Positions 54,820 to 63,459 of a stretch of DNA of 64,000 nt are shown piece by piece. Below the pieces are notes generated by a model, which searched no databases, was not told the origin of the DNA, and worked only from the letters and a program-made list of their open reading frames with translations. The stretch's first letter is position 1. Each line of letters opens with the position of its first letter. The stretch is from Lutibacter sp. B2 (GTDB lineage Bacteria > Bacillota > Clostridia > Peptostreptococcales > Thermotaleaceae). The stretch spans positions 1-64,000 of the forward strand of contig JADPRS010000004.1 of the NCBI GenBank assembly GCA_015686845.1, given 5' to 3'. The position numbers and the translations under genes are program-made.

Positions 54820-55977
54820 ATGATCGAAGAAGAAAATATTCCTGTAATTTATGTGCCAGAAAAGAAACAAGATAAAAAGAAAAAAATAAATAGTAGATTA
54901 ATAGCAGTGGTACTAATATCTGCCCTAATAGGTGGTGTCATATCGAGTTATGTAGTGCCTGTATATGTATTTGGGAGAATACTACCTTACCCAGATAATT
55001 ATTTTTCTAAAGATACAAAACAAATTATTAAAGTGAATCCTAAAGGTGAATTTTTAGTATCGGCTGTTGCGAAAAAAGCAATGCCATCCGTAGTAGGAAT
55101 TACGACACAAGTAATGGAAAAAGATTTTTTCTTAGGAGAACGTACATCTAATGCAGTAGGAACAGGGGTTATTGTAGACAGTAGAGGATATATATTAACC
55201 AATTCCCATGTAGTGAATAACGGAAGCGCAGAAATGGTAAATGTACTCCTTTATGATGGAACGAAAAAGCAGGCGAAAATACTTTGGAATGATCCTGCTA
55301 TAGACTTAGCAGTAATTAAAGTAGATGGAGTAAATCTAGATGCAGCAGATTTAGGAGATTCAGATAAGATTGAAGTAGGAGAAGTGGCCATTGCTATTGG
55401 AAATCCTTTAGGAATGCAGTTTGAAAGAACGGTTACATCTGGAATTATTAGTGGTCTTAAAAGAAGTATAGAAATAAACAGTATGGAAACCATAGAAGAT
55501 TTGATTCAAACAGATGCCTCTATTAATCCAGGAAATAGTGGAGGACCTCTTTTGAATTCAAAAGGAGAAGTTATTGGAATTAATACTGCTAAAATTAAAT
55601 CTGGAGAAGGATTGGGATTTTCAATTCCTATTAATATGGCAAAGCCTATCGTAGATCAGTTTATTCAAAAAGGAGAATTCAAAAAAGCATATATAGGAAT
55701 TAAAGGAGTAGATGTAAAACGATTTGAACAAGCCACGGGGATGGATTTAAAAGTAGAAAATGGCGTATATGTAGCAGAGGTATCTAAAGAATCACCTGCT
55801 TTCAAGGGTGGATTGAGCACAGGAGATATAATCATAGGAATGGATGATAAAAAAATTGAAGACATGAGTAGTTTGGTTAAAGCATTGTATAAGTATAGAC
55901 CAAATGATGTTGTTAATTTGAAAATTATTAGAAATGAAGAAGAAAAAAATATAAAAGTAAAACTAGAGAGGCAATAG
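54820..55977 (+). CDS. htrA: HtrA/DegP-type serine protease with PDZ domain
   Basis: A membrane-anchored protease that degrades misfolded envelope proteins. A cytosolic 25-residue basic tail leads to one helix (about 27-50). The trypsin-like domain has His130 (TNSHVV), Asp162 (AIDLAVIKV) and Ser240 (GNSGGPL). A PDZ domain occupies about 285-380. Length 385 is typical of Firmicute HtrA. AGGAGG precedes ATG 54820. The upstream direct repeats suggest activation by the adjacent two-component system. Confidence 0.95.
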   Translation: MIEEENIPVIYVPEKKQDKKKKINSRLIAVVLISALIGGVISSYVVPVYVFGRILPYPDNYFSKDTKQIIKVNPKGEFLVSAVAKKAMPSVVGITTQVMEKDFFLGERTSNAVGTGVIVDSRGYILTNSHVVNNGSAEMVNVLLYDGTKKQAKILWNDPAIDLAVIKVDGVNLDAADLGDSDKIEVGEVAIAIGNPLGMQFERTVTSGIISGLKRSIEINSMETIEDLIQTDASINPGNSGGPLLNSKGEVIGINTAKIKSGEGLGFSIPINMAKPIVDQFIQKGEFKKAYIGIKGVDVKRFEQATGMDLKVENGVYVAEVSKESPAFKGGLSTGDIIIGMDDKKIEDMSSLVKALYKYRPNDVVNLKIIRNEEEKNIKVKLERQ

Positions 55978-55979
55978 GG

Positions 55980-55994
55980 ATAGGGGACAGTTCA
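55980..55994. repeat. inverted-motif right copy (ATAGGGGACAGTTCA)
   Basis: The reverse complement of the motif at 52562-52576 with one mismatch, just after the htrA stop codon. Confidence 0.6.
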
Positions 55995-56017
55995 CAAATA
56001 ATTCAATAGTAGAAAAT

Positions 56018-56054
56018 AAAAAAATCTGGGTTTGTATGTAAATCCAGATTTTTT
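56018..56054 (+). terminator. rho-independent terminator of htrA
   Basis: AAAAAATCTGG / CCAGATTTTTT stem with extended AAA/TTT pairing and T-run. Confidence 0.85.
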
Positions 56055-56075
56055 GTAATGATATAAAGTGAAACT

Positions 56076-56175
56076 TAATTCAGATGGAGTTTTTGATCCA
56101 GCTGAATTGTAGCTGAACTTATCCAGGGACTTTACAATTCTTATCCAAGTGGGCGTAGTAGAATTGTTAGTCATC
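56076..56175. other. unassigned structured intergenic segment
   Basis: ATTCAGATGGA / TCCAGCTGAAT forms an 11-bp stem with one mismatch around GTTTTTGA, followed by CAGCT / AGCTG and ACAATTC / GAATTGT inverted pairs. It contains no convincing ORF. It has the look of a dispersed intergenic repeat or small structured RNA; no second copy is seen in this window. Confidence 0.35.
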
Positions 56176-56211
56176 GGATAAATAAAGAATTAAAAGAAAA
56201 TGGAGAGCCGT

Positions 56212-56263
56212 TTGACAAAGAGGATAAAATAAATTATACTACAAATATACCGTAGGGGGGTAT
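56212..56263 (+). promoter_or_regulatory. copA operon promoter with CsoR-type operator
   Basis: TTGACA (56212-56217) and TATACT (56235-56240), 17 bases apart. Six bases later comes ATACCGTAGGGGGGTAT (56247-56263), a G-run flanked by ATACC/GGTAT arms like CsoR operators. The operon encodes CsoR itself. Confidence 0.85.
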
Positions 56264-56286
56264 GGTAAATAAAAAGGAGGAATCTT

Positions 56287-58743
56287 ATGAAATCAAAAAT
56301 AATGATTATAGATAAAATGAGCTGTGCAGCTTGTGCAAGGGCTGCTGAAAAAGCTGTAAATAAGTTAGAAGGTGTAAGTGAAGCAAGTGTAAATTTTGCA
56401 ACAAGCAAAATGAATTTAGTTTATGATGAAGAAAAAGTAACAATAGAAAATATAAAAGAGGTTATTAAAAAAGCCGGATTCGAAGCAAGAGAAGAAATGA
56501 TTGCAAAAGAAGTTTTAATACCCATAGGAGGTATGACTTGAGCGTCTTGTGCGAGAGCTGTTGATCGTGCTATCAACAAATTAGAAGGAATCATATCTGT
56601 GAATGTGAATATTGCTACGAATAAAGCAAATATACAATATGACGAAAAAATACTTAGAATATCTCAAATAAAGGCCGCTATAAAAAAAGCAGGGTATATG
56701 CCTTTAGAGATAGAGAAGAGTAAAAATATAAATGATGAGGAAGAAGTAGAAATAAAAGAAGAAAAAGCCATGAGAAAGAAATTAATATTTTCTATAGGCT
56801 TTGCACTACCCCTTCTTTTAATTGCTATGGGTCCTATGATGGGCATACATTTACCCGAAGGAATAAATCCTAAATATTCTCCACTTAATTTTGCGTTAAT
56901 CCAAATGGCTTTAGTGATTCCCATTGTCATTGCTGGAAGAAAATTTTATACTGTAGGAACAAAAGCAATCTTAAGAGGAAGTCCAAATATGGATTCATTG
57001 GTTGCAATGGGAACAGGAGCAGCCATTATGTATGGAATATATGCAACCTATAGAATTGCCCTTGGAGATACACATTATATACATGAATTATATTTTGAAT
57101 CAGGTGGGGTTATTATTGCATTAATCACATTGGGTAAATATTTAGAGGCTGTAAGTAAAGGGAAAACATCACAGGCAATAAAAAAATTAGCAGCCCTATC
57201 TCCTAAGACTGCTACTGTTATGCATGAAGATAAAGAAATAGAAATTCCTTTAGATGAGGTAGAAGTAGGAGATCAATTAGTAGTTAAGCCAGGAGAGAAA
57301 ATTCCAGTAGATGGAGAAGTAATAAAAGGAACAACATTTGTAGATGAATCCATGCTCACCGGAGAAAGTATTCCTGTAGAGAAAAAAAAAGGAGATCATG
57401 TGGTAGGAGCAAGTATTAATGGGAATGGATTCATTGTTATGAAAGCTACGAAAGTAGGAGAAGAAACAGCATTAGCACAAATTATAAAGTTAGTTGAAGA
57501 GGCTCAAGGGTCTAAAGCGCCCATTGCAAAACTAGCAGATATTGTATCATCATACTTTGTACCTGTTGTATTTGTCATTGCAACCATAGCTGCATTACTA
57601 TGGTATAGTAGCGGACAAAGTGGATCCTTTGTACTAACTATATTTATTGCAGTTTTAGTGATTGCTTGTCCTTGTGCATTAGGATTGGCTACGCCTACAG
57701 CTATAATGGTAGGAACTGGAAAAGGAGCAGAACTAGGAATTCTTATCAAGGGTGGAGAAGTATTAGAAGGTGCACATAAAATCGATACTGTTGTTTTTGA
57801 TAAAACAGGAACAATTACAGAAGGAAAACCATCCGTTACAGATATTGTAACCGTGCATGATATAAAAGAAGATTATTTATTAAAGATTTCTGCATCTGCA
57901 GAAAAGGGATCAGAACATCCATTAGGGCAAGCCATTGTAAATTTTGCAAATGAAAAAAATATAGAATTGTCAGAGATTGAAGAGTTTAGTGCAATCCCTG
58001 GCCATGGAATAGAAGTTAAAATAGAGGGACAAAATATACTTTTGGGAAATAAAAAATTAATGGTAGATAGAGAGATAGAATTATTTAATCTAGAAAATGA
58101 TTCAAGAAAATTAGCATCTGAAGGAAAAACACCTATGTATATTGCAATCAATCATAATTTAGCTGGAATCATTGCTGTAGCAGATAAAGTGAAGGAAACC
58201 AGTAAAGATGCAATTGAACAATTACAAAGGATGGGATTAGATGTAGTTATGATTACGGGAGATCATAAAGATACGGCAAAGGCCATTGCAAAAAATGTAG
58301 GAATTGACAAGGTATTAGCAGAAGTACTTCCCGAGGATAAAGCAAATGAAATTAAAAAACTACAGTCATTAGGAAAAAAAGTAGCTATGGTAGGGGATGG
58401 AATTAATGATGCACCTGCATTGGCTCAATCAAATATTGGTATTGCCATTGGTTCTGGAACGGATGTAGCCATAGAATCGGGAGATATCGTACTGATGAAA
58501 AGTGATTTAGCGGATGTAGCTACAGCTATAAAATTAAGCAAGGCGACTATTAGAAATATAAAACAAAATCTATTTTGGGCATTTTTCTATAATACTTTGG
58601 GCATTCCATTGGCAGCAGGATTTTTGTATGCATTTGGAGGGCCAAAATTAAATCCTATGTTTGGTGCAGCAGCTATGTCTTTAAGTTCAGTTTCTGTAGT
58701 AGGGAATGCCTTAAGACTTAGAAAATTTAAACCATATAAATAA
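56287..58743 (+). CDS. copA: copper-translocating P1B-type ATPase with selenocysteine in the second metal-binding domain
   Basis: An 818-residue Cu(I) exporter read through one in-frame UGA at 56539-56541 (codon 85). Two HMA domains lie at the N-terminus: the first has MSCAAC (Cys13, Cys16); the second has GGMT-U-ASC, where the usual GMTCASC has its first metal-binding Cys replaced (U85, Cys88). Then come eight membrane helices with the CPC motif (461-463), actuator TGES (358-361), phosphorylated Asp505 in DKTGT, HPLG and GDGINDAP. Homology continues without a break across the UGA. A 7-bp stem-loop follows 17 bases after it. AAGGAGG precedes ATG 56287. Standard callers would split this into an 84-residue piece and an N-truncated ATPase. 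Confidence 0.88.
56559..56578 (+). promoter_or_regulatory. candidate SECIS stem-loop of copA
   Basis: TGTTGAT / ATCAACA, a perfect 7-bp stem with loop CGTGCT carrying G at its second position. The loop starts 25 bases after the UGA, within the bacterial SECIS window. Confidence 0.72.
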
Positions 58744-58758
58744 AGAGGAGGAAGATTT

Positions 58759-58974
58759 ATGAAGAAGAAAATTATGATTGAGGGAATGACTTGTATGCAT
58801 TGTGTAGGACGTGTGAAAAATACATTAGAAGAAATGTCAGGCATAAAAGAAGTTATGGTAGACTTAGAGGGAAAAAGTGCTACAATTAAGTTAGAAAAAG
58901 ATGTTGAAGATGAGATATTAAAAGAAAAAATAGAAGATGCAGGATATGATGTAGTAGAAATAAAAACGGTATAG
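58759..58974 (+). CDS. copZ: copper chaperone CopZ
   Basis: A 71-residue HMA-domain protein that carries Cu(I) to CopA. The metal site is GMTCMHC (Cys12, Cys15) and the fold ends with IEDAGYDVV. Here both ligands are ordinary cysteines, in contrast to the second HMA domain of the adjacent ATPase. AGAGGAGG precedes ATG 58759, 15 bases after the copA stop. Confidence 0.95.
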   Translation: MKKKIMIEGMTCMHCVGRVKNTLEEMSGIKEVMVDLEGKSATIKLEKDVEDEILKEKIEDAGYDVVEIKTV

Positions 58975-58990
58975 AAGCAAGGAGCTAAAT

Positions 58991-59311
58991 ATGGAAAATA
59001 ATCTAAAAGAATGTGATGGTTGCAAGAAAGACAGACAAGGAAGTAATCGCACGGAAAAGGTAACGAAATCCTTGACTATTAGATTAAACAGAATTGAAGG
59101 TCAAGTTAGAGGCATAAAAGGTATGGTTGAAAAAGGTGTATATTGTGATGATATACTTACTCAAATTTCAGCAGTTCAATCAGCCATGAAAAGTGTAAGC
59201 AAGCTTTTATTAGAAAGTCATATGCGTACGTGTATTGTGGATAAGATTAAAGCTGGCGAAGAAGAGGCCTTAGACGAAGTATTAAAAACCATAGAAAGAA
59301 TGATGAAATAG
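58991..59311 (+). CDS. csoR: CsoR-family copper-sensing repressor
   Basis: A 106-residue all-helical repressor. The Cu(I) triad is Cys52, His77 and Cys81 (VYCDD, ESHMRTC), with the typical RLNRIEGQVRGIKGMVE second-helix start. An extra N-terminal CDGCKKD pair is common in clostridial members. It closes the copA-copZ-csoR operon and probably represses it by binding the G-rich box after the promoter. AAGGAG precedes ATG 58991. Confidence 0.94.
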   Translation: MENNLKECDGCKKDRQGSNRTEKVTKSLTIRLNRIEGQVRGIKGMVEKGVYCDDILTQISAVQSAMKSVSKLLLESHMRTCIVDKIKAGEEEALDEVLKTIERMMK

Positions 59312-59317
59312 AAAAAT

Positions 59318-59347
59318 ATAAGGATAAACTCCTTATGTTTTTTTATT
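59318..59347 (+). terminator. rho-independent terminator of the copper operon
   Basis: ATAAGGA / TCCTTAT stem followed by GTTTTTTTATTT. Confidence 0.85.
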
Positions 59348-59370
59348 TCATAGTAAATAATAAGATGAAT

Positions 59371-59535
59371 TTTAAGCAACGGAAATCTCGAATGAAATGG
59401 AGAGATTTCGTTGGCGACATGAGCAATTGCGAACTTTGCAATTGTGGATTTTAAGCAACGGAAATTTCGAAATGAAATGGAGAAATTTCGTTGGCGATAT
59501 GAGCAATTGCGAACTTTGCAAGTGCGAATTTTAAG
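59371..59535. repeat. two tandem 79-80 bp repeats with conserved hairpins
   Basis: The unit beginning TTTAAGCAACGGAAAT starts at 59371 and 59450, and its first bases recur at 59530. Each unit contains a GAAATCTC / GAGATTTC stem (first copy) or GAAATTTC / GAAATTTC stem (second copy), a paired base change that preserves pairing. A CAATTGC / GCAATTG stem follows. No ORF of note is present. Confidence 0.9.
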
Positions 59536-59615
59536 GTTCATTTAAGAATTCATTAAGGCTATTTTAAGTATAGACTGATATAATAGATAGTAAATGATGA
59601 AAGGAATGATTATAC

Positions 59616-60167
59616 ATGAAAAAAATACTTATTTTTGTACTATGTATCACCATGATGTTGTCCATTGTAGGATGTTCTAACAAAGCAGAAGAACAAGATT
59701 TAGGGAGTGATGATAATCCTGTAGCAGGGAAAGTTATGTCTGAGTTTACCACAAAAGACATTGAAGGTAATGAGGTAACACAAGAAATATTTAAAGACAA
59801 AAAGATCACCATGATTAATGTATGGGGAACGTTCTGTGGACCATGTATAGAAGAAATGCCTGATTTACAAAAGATTTATGAAGAATACAAAGGAGAAGAC
59901 TTTAATTTAATAGGGCTTGTTGCAGATGTAGAATTAGGAAATGATCCTAAAGAAGCTACCGAAGTAGTTAATCAAACAGGGGTAAAATATAAAAATATTT
60001 TAGTAAATGAAGTTTTAAATGAAGAAATACTTAGTAATTTTGATTATGTTCCATTTACTATTTTTGTAAATGCTGAAGGAAAGATTTTAGATACAATGGT
60101 TGCTGGATCACTAAGCTATGAAGGATATAAATCTAAAATAGATACTTTATTAAAAAATGAAAAGTAG
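59616..60167 (+). CDS. TlpA-family thioredoxin-like lipoprotein
   Basis: Extracytoplasmic redoxin. The lipobox SIVGC gives lipidated Cys20. The thioredoxin fold begins near residue 40, with active site WGTFCGPC (Cys74, Cys77) and a cis-proline region VPFTIFVNAEG. Length 183. GAAAGGAATG precedes ATG 59616. The next two genes are a CXXC micro-protein and a membrane 4Fe-4S protein; together they look like a thiol-reducing chain that passes electrons across the membrane. Confidence 0.93.
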   Translation: MKKILIFVLCITMMLSIVGCSNKAEEQDLGSDDNPVAGKVMSEFTTKDIEGNEVTQEIFKDKKITMINVWGTFCGPCIEEMPDLQKIYEEYKGEDFNLIGLVADVELGNDPKEATEVVNQTGVKYKNILVNEVLNEEILSNFDYVPFTIFVNAEGKILDTMVAGSLSYEGYKSKIDTLLKNEK

Positions 60168-60177
60168 GTAATCTGTT

Positions 60178-60309
60178 ATGAGAAAATCAAGTGTCGCTTT
60201 CATTTTAGTGAGTATAGCTTTTATGATGGCAGGGGTATATAGAGGCGAAGTTGGCATAATGTTTACGAAAGCAATCAACATATGTCTGGAGTGTATTGGA
60301 ATTGGGTAA
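60178..60309 (+). CDS. small CXXC membrane protein (CD1871A-like)
   Basis: A 43-residue protein beginning MRKSSVAFILVSIAFMMAGV, one membrane helix, followed by YRGEVGIMFTKAINICLECIGIG with a C-terminal CLEC motif. It matches the tiny CXXC proteins found between TlpA-like and 4Fe-4S genes in clostridia such as the C. difficile CD1871A region. It starts 10 bases after the tlpA stop and overlaps the next gene by 14 bases. It is short enough to be missed by gene callers. Its role as a redox relay is inferred from position and the CXXC. Confidence 0.85.
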   Translation: MRKSSVAFILVSIAFMMAGVYRGEVGIMFTKAINICLECIGIG

Positions 60310-61135
60310 ATTTAAAAGAAAAATTGTACAGATCATCACAGCTTTGGTTACCAATGCAAATTTCAAAGGATTTTTTGAAGGAAAAATATATAAAGGATCT
60401 TTAAAAAAGTCTTGTGTTCCGGGACTTAATTGTTATTCATGTCCTGGCGCAGTAGGTTCTTGTCCCATAGGTTCTTTGCAAGCCGTTATTGGAGGTTTCA
60501 AATATAAAATGTCTTTTTACATAGTAGGAATGATGATGTTAATGGGGACACTTTTAGGAAGATTTATTTGTGGGTGGCTTTGTCCATTTGGATTAATACA
60601 AGAATTACTGAATAAAATTCCTTCCCCTAAAATAAAAATACCTAAGATATTTTCATATATAAAGTATGTTGTATTAATAATATTTGTTATATTACTTCCA
60701 ATCGTATTTGTTAATGATCTAGGGATGGGAGATCCAACCTTTTGTAAATACATATGCCCAGCAGGAACCCTAGAAGGGGGTATTCCATTAGTACTTACAA
60801 ATCCTCCATTAAGGGATAGTATTGGTAACTTATTTTTCTGGAAAATATTTTTACTAATAGGAACAATTATAATGTCTATCATAACCTTTAGACCTTTTTG
60901 CAAGGCAGTATGTCCACTTGGGGCTATTTATGCATTGTTGAATCCCATTAGCGTATATCGATATGAAATTGATAAAAATAAATGTATCAGCTGTGGATTG
61001 TGTGCAAAAACGTGTAAGCTTGATGTAGAAGTTTATAAAAAACCAAATAGTTTAGAATGTATTCGTTGTGGAGAATGTATAAGTATATGTCCTCAAAATG
61101 CCATAGAAAGAAAAATGAACCTAAGAAGCAAATAA
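60296..61135 (+). CDS. membrane 4Fe-4S ferredoxin-type protein (NapH/NosR-like)
   Basis: A 279-residue protein with four or five helices. Cysteine motifs: CVPGLNCYSCPGAVGSCP near the N-terminus, CGWLCPFG, CKYICPAG and CKAVCPLG in membrane loops, and two C-terminal 4Fe-4S binding motifs (CISCGLCAKTCKLD, CIRCGECISICPQNA). It resembles NapH/CcoG-type electron-transfer proteins that feed quinol or ferredoxin electrons outward. The start is TTG 60296 with GGAG upstream, inside the CXXC gene; a second TTG at 60302 is possible. It is the likely electron source for the TlpA protein. Confidence 0.88.
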   Translation: MELGKFKRKIVQIITALVTNANFKGFFEGKIYKGSLKKSCVPGLNCYSCPGAVGSCPIGSLQAVIGGFKYKMSFYIVGMMMLMGTLLGRFICGWLCPFGLIQELLNKIPSPKIKIPKIFSYIKYVVLIIFVILLPIVFVNDLGMGDPTFCKYICPAGTLEGGIPLVLTNPPLRDSIGNLFFWKIFLLIGTIIMSIITFRPFCKAVCPLGAIYALLNPISVYRYEIDKNKCISCGLCAKTCKLDVEVYKKPNSLECIRCGECISICPQNAIERKMNLRSK

Positions 61136-61162
61136 AAAGCTGTTGAAAATTCAACAGCTTTA
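61136..61162. terminator. bidirectional terminator
   Basis: AAAGCTGTTGA / TCAACAGCTTT stem with an AAAT loop between convergent genes. Confidence 0.85.
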
Positions 61163-62347
61163 CTAGAAAAATTCATTTATATAATTATTTTTATGATTAA
61201 ATACTTTTGAAAACCCATCTATAGAAGAATCGTTAGAAACAGCAACTTTTTCAAGTTCAATGGCTTCATCTATGGTGATTGCACCAAAAAATAATTGTGT
61301 AAAAGTATTAATATCACAATGAAAATCTGCACAAGTATCTCCTAAAGATACTTGCGCTTTACCGTTCTTTACAGATACAGCAAAGAATCCATCATTCCAT
61401 GGTGCATAGTCATCCCTAAGTCCTATAGAAAATTCTGTGTTGATATTTTGATCAAAAGAACAATGCTCTATGGCATTTTTCACATGAATCATACGTCCAC
61501 ACATAAAAGGGTAAAGTCGAATATTATTTGTAGGTTTAGGTTGGATCGTATCTCGTAGGAATAAGTGCATAGAATCATTTGAAGGTGCAGACCATTCTAC
61601 AGTAGTCACTTGAGATTTATGATTATGCATAAATCCAAATAAAGATTTTCTTGCCCAAACATTTGAATAGGCCATTTCCTTTACGGTAAATTTAGCATCT
61701 TTTATAAAATATTGAACATACCCAACAGGATGATCTTGTGCATCCTTCAGCAAATAAGTATATCCTCCATAAAAATCTAGATCCTTTAAGTTGAATTTCC
61801 AGTCTTTTTTAGTTCTTTTTACATATCCATGATTATTTTTAAGATGAGTATTATATACTTCATTTAAATCATCTGTAGGATCATCTGGCAGAATCCTATA
61901 AAAATCTCCTTGCTTCTGACTAAGATCCTTTATGATATCAATAGGAACTTCATATGTAAGCTGACTATAACACAATTCCCATCCGTAGGGTCTATAAAAG
62001 GTAGTATCAAAAGGCATTAAAATAGAAATGAAATGATTTTTTTTATTCATTTCTGTAATTGCACTAGAGAGAAGTACTTTCATTGCTCCTCTATTTCTAT
62101 ACTCTGGCGCACTTATTACACCTACAACGTAGGATGTGTCAAATGATTGGTTATGTAGATAAATGCGATATGGATTTAATTGTAGGTAGCATACGAGCAC
62201 GTCTTTTTCAAAAATACCAATACAATTTTGTGGCATAAAAACCTCCTCAAAATACCAGCTGTAAAAAGGTTCATCCGTCTCAAAGGCATATCCCCATAAA
62301 TTCTTTGCAGCTTTTGTATCAAAAGAAGTTAAAAATCTTGTGATCAT
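61163..62347 (-). CDS. Eis-like GNAT N-acetyltransferase with SCP2 domain
   Basis: A 394-residue protein of the Eis type: an N-terminal GNAT domain with acetyl-CoA loop SAPEYRNRGAMKVLL (about 80-94), a second degenerate GNAT domain, and a C-terminal sterol-carrier-like domain (about 290-390). The FYRPYGWELC segment is typical of the family. Eis proteins acetylate amines, including aminoglycosides in some species; the natural substrate here is unknown. GGGGGTG precedes ATG 62347. The DUF2156 gene lies directly upstream, 16 bases away, in the same direction. Confidence 0.88.
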   Translation of the reverse strand: MITRFLTSFDTKAAKNLWGYAFETDEPFYSWYFEEVFMPQNCIGIFEKDVLVCYLQLNPYRIYLHNQSFDTSYVVGVISAPEYRNRGAMKVLLSSAITEMNKKNHFISILMPFDTTFYRPYGWELCYSQLTYEVPIDIIKDLSQKQGDFYRILPDDPTDDLNEVYNTHLKNNHGYVKRTKKDWKFNLKDLDFYGGYTYLLKDAQDHPVGYVQYFIKDAKFTVKEMAYSNVWARKSLFGFMHNHKSQVTTVEWSAPSNDSMHLFLRDTIQPKPTNNIRLYPFMCGRMIHVKNAIEHCSFDQNINTEFSIGLRDDYAPWNDGFFAVSVKNGKAQVSLGDTCADFHCDINTFTQLFFGAITIDEAIELEKVAVSNDSSIDGFSKVFNHKNNYINEFF

Positions 62348-62363
62348 ATCTTTTCACCCCCCT

Positions 62364-63287
62364 TTATTTTTTGAAAATCACATCATATTTTTCAATCATT
62401 TTATCGGGTTTATAAGAAAGCTTTGATTTTCTCAGGTTTGCTAACCCCATATCTTCTTCTCTATTTATATATTCTACATCCGTACATGAATGTTTAGAAA
62501 ATTGTTGATTAATAGCTGGATATATTCCTCTGATTTTTGTATTTGCTTTTTCTATATGGACGACAAACATATTTGGATTTATTTTACATCCGAGTGTAAA
62601 TGCTTCTACTTGACCGTTGATTAAAATGGCACCACCTTTACAACCTAATGCATCCATATTGTTTAAAGCCTGTTCCACTGCTTGCTGTTCTAGTTCGATG
62701 AGCGTTTGCTCTAGGGTAGTATATTCTCTATTCTCAACAAGCTCTTTAGTAAGGGCGATACAATCACTTATTAAATCGGGGGTTAAAGAAACATATTCAA
62801 AAGGAATATTTTTATAAAAAAAGTTAAGATGATTTTTCTTGGAATGATACTTTCGACCTTTTAGCTCAATTAGATTTTCAGATAAATACACATAATCAGC
62901 GTTATCTCTATCTGAAATAAAATCTAGTTCATGTGGTTTGGCCCTTTGAAATGATTCAATCATTTCCTCTGGAACAAGTTTAATTTTAAATTCACAATTT
63001 CTATTTTCAAATTTTTGTCTTAACACATCTAGTGTCTCAGAAAGTTTGTTAGGATCACATTCTTTCGTGGATAGAGGAGGGAAAGCAAAATGCTCTAAAT
63101 AATCCATTTGTAAATAATTGATTCCACAGATACATAAAAAGTCGTTGATGACTTCGTATGTAAACTTATTTAAATCTTTCCACATGAAAAGACTAGTAAA
63201 GCTTAGGCCCGAGGCTTCCATATTCTGAGTATATGTATATTTTTCAAATAATTCTTTATCGTGCAGTGTTATTTTATTTTTTAGCAT
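62364..63287 (-). CDS. DUF2156 family protein (GNAT-fold, LysX/MprF C-terminal-like)
   Basis: A 307-residue soluble protein of the DUF2156 family, related to the C-terminal aminoacyl-transferase domain of lysyl-phosphatidylglycerol synthases. Visible blocks are the N-terminal LFEKYTYTQNMEASGLSFTSLFMW, KGRKYHSKKNHLNFF, and LGCKGGAILINGQVEAFTLG, then a C-terminal YINREEDMGLANLRKSKLSY. It lacks membrane helices. AAGGAG precedes ATG 63287. It heads a two-gene unit with the Eis-like gene; the substrate is unknown. Confidence 0.88.
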   Translation of the reverse strand: MLKNKITLHDKELFEKYTYTQNMEASGLSFTSLFMWKDLNKFTYEVINDFLCICGINYLQMDYLEHFAFPPLSTKECDPNKLSETLDVLRQKFENRNCEFKIKLVPEEMIESFQRAKPHELDFISDRDNADYVYLSENLIELKGRKYHSKKNHLNFFYKNIPFEYVSLTPDLISDCIALTKELVENREYTTLEQTLIELEQQAVEQALNNMDALGCKGGAILINGQVEAFTLGCKINPNMFVVHIEKANTKIRGIYPAINQQFSKHSCTDVEYINREEDMGLANLRKSKLSYKPDKMIEKYDVIFKK

Positions 63288-63421
63288 AAAAAATCTCCTT
63301 TTACTTAAACGTATTCAAAAAAATAAATGAGCCATTGATTGATTGACTCGTTTATGTTTATTATATGTTTTATCTATTTATATTGTACACATAAAATCAG
63401 AAAAATAAATAGGCAATAAAA

Positions 63422-63447
63422 AAGACAAGAGAACAATCTCTTGTCTT
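63422..63447 (-). terminator. rho-independent terminator of the AGCS gene
   Basis: AAGACAAGAGA / TCTCTTGTCTT stem; read on the minus strand it is followed by TTTTTTATTG. Confidence 0.88.
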
Positions 63448-63459
63448 AATGATCTATAA

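Noticed and set aside
55992-56174. Minus-strand 60-codon ORF after htrA
   Set aside because: It runs through the htrA terminator and structured intergenic DNA and has no supporting start.
56287-56541. copA as a separate short HMA protein followed by an ATPase lacking its second HMA start
   Set aside because: The UGA falls exactly on a conserved metal-ligand Cys, the frame is unchanged, homology is continuous, and a SECIS-like hairpin follows. A Sec readthrough gene explains more. A plain nonsense mutation cannot be excluded without genome-wide Sec genes.
59218-59541. 107-codon minus-strand ORF over the tandem repeats
   Set aside because: Its length comes from translating a repeat unit twice, it overlaps csoR and its terminator, and it has no ribosome site.
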